From: Plantago elongata
Taxonomy: Eukaryota > Streptophyta > Magnoliopsida > Lamiales > Plantaginaceae
Assembly: GCA_036897095.1 (NCBI GenBank)
Contig: JAYMSP010000282.1
Location: 1 to 60,802 of the forward strand
Length of the DNA: 60,802 bases
Direction: 5' to 3'
Positions within the stretch are counted from its first letter, which is position 1, and each line of letters starts with the position of its first letter. Shown here piece by piece: positions 60,342-60,802 of this stretch. The position numbers and the translations under genes were made by a program. Below the pieces are notes generated by a model. That model ran no database searches. It had not been told where the DNA came from and saw only the letters and a program-made list of their open reading frames with translations.

Positions 60342-60802
60342 TATGGTGATGTGCCGAATACGAAAAGTATGTTGTTTGGAATGGTGCATTTGTTTTACTT
60401 ATAGAAAAGCAGATTATGTTTGCTTTGGTAGCTGTGTTGGAGAAATCATATACTACTAGTAGATTGTATACCCATTGACATGTTATTTCGTTAATTGGTG
60501 CGCTAGTTTGAGATTGTTCCTAATGCTTGTGGTAATTTATTGAAGGCTCGATGGCTGTCTTTCTTCATTGATGCATACATTCAACTTGTTACTTTTCTTG
60601 GTTATCTGCAAGGTTTATCATTTGATACTTTGATCCGTTTAACATTGTACTATATGGCGATTTGAATGTCATGGTTTTAAGGAGTGGTACATTTGCTATT
60701 TACGAATTGTAGGACTGTGTTATGTTTTGGTAATGTAATGCTCTGCATCACTGTGTGCTATACTGGTTACCATGTTCTAGTTTCAGGTTCGTGTAGTCAT
60801 GT
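60342..60802 (+). other. U2AF35 3' UTR and downstream flank
   Basis: AT-rich sequence following the stop codon. No further gene begins before the window ends. Confidence 0.5.

Noticed and set aside
59568..60389. 273-codon minus frame opposite U2AF35
   Set aside because: Antisense of a codon-biased, RS-encoding gene; low-complexity Pro/Thr-rich product with no family.

Overview
This is a nuclear chromosome segment of a flowering plant. It has AT-rich intergenic DNA, GT-AG introns, five plant-type protein genes, and many plant transposon families (Ty1/copia, LINE, tRNA-derived SINE, Stowaway and hAT-like MITEs). Protein similarity suggests a eudicot, perhaps an asterid, but the sequence alone does not settle the family.

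Layout. 1-1160: internally deleted Ty1/copia element (minus). 1.2-9.1 kb: gene-free, with a 945-bp terminal-inverted-repeat element at 3.4-4.4 kb, several MITE-like elements and a GC-richer LTR-like remnant at 7.8-8.8 kb. 9102-11166 (minus): galactan beta-1,4-galactosyltransferase (GALS type, GT92), two exons. 11.2-21.9 kb: a repeat-rich spacer with a LINE tail, a hAT MITE with target-site duplication (TSD), a dimeric SINE inserted at the MITE border, a TTA microsatellite, a hierarchical tandem repeat and nested Stowaway MITEs. 21910-26886 (minus): long SBP-box transcription factor of the SPL1/12/14 class, ten coding exons. 26.9-34.4 kb: its 5' UTR and a spacer. 34464-41569 (minus): a very large proton-pump-interactor-like coiled-coil protein with a C-terminal membrane anchor, seven coding exons. 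41.6-49.2 kb: spacer with MITEs and a solo LTR. 49261-54226 (minus): nearly complete LINE between perfect 16-bp TSDs. 54930-58193 (plus): spindle-checkpoint protein BUBR1/MAD3, eleven exons. 59550-60341 (plus): intronless coding region of the U2AF small subunit, with a 101-bp tandem tRNA-like repeat just upstream.

The genes do not form a pathway: they serve cell-wall synthesis, transcription, a membrane-anchored scaffold, the mitotic checkpoint and splicing. Their order looks like old microsynteny. From memory, the Arabidopsis counterparts of GALS and BUBR1 are adjacent (At2g33570/At2g33560), as are those of SPL14 and the interactor-like protein (At1g20980/At1g20970); here one pair brackets the other. 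I see no clear novel molecular system. The best leads are the nested same-family MITE that builds a long hairpin, the SINE duplication at the U2AF gene, the AGCT-saturated TIR element, the fresh 63-bp coding duplication in the interactor gene, and an MSA/CHR-like promoter in front of BUBR1. All exon joins were made by eye from reading frame, splice dinucleotides and family similarity; no alignment was run.
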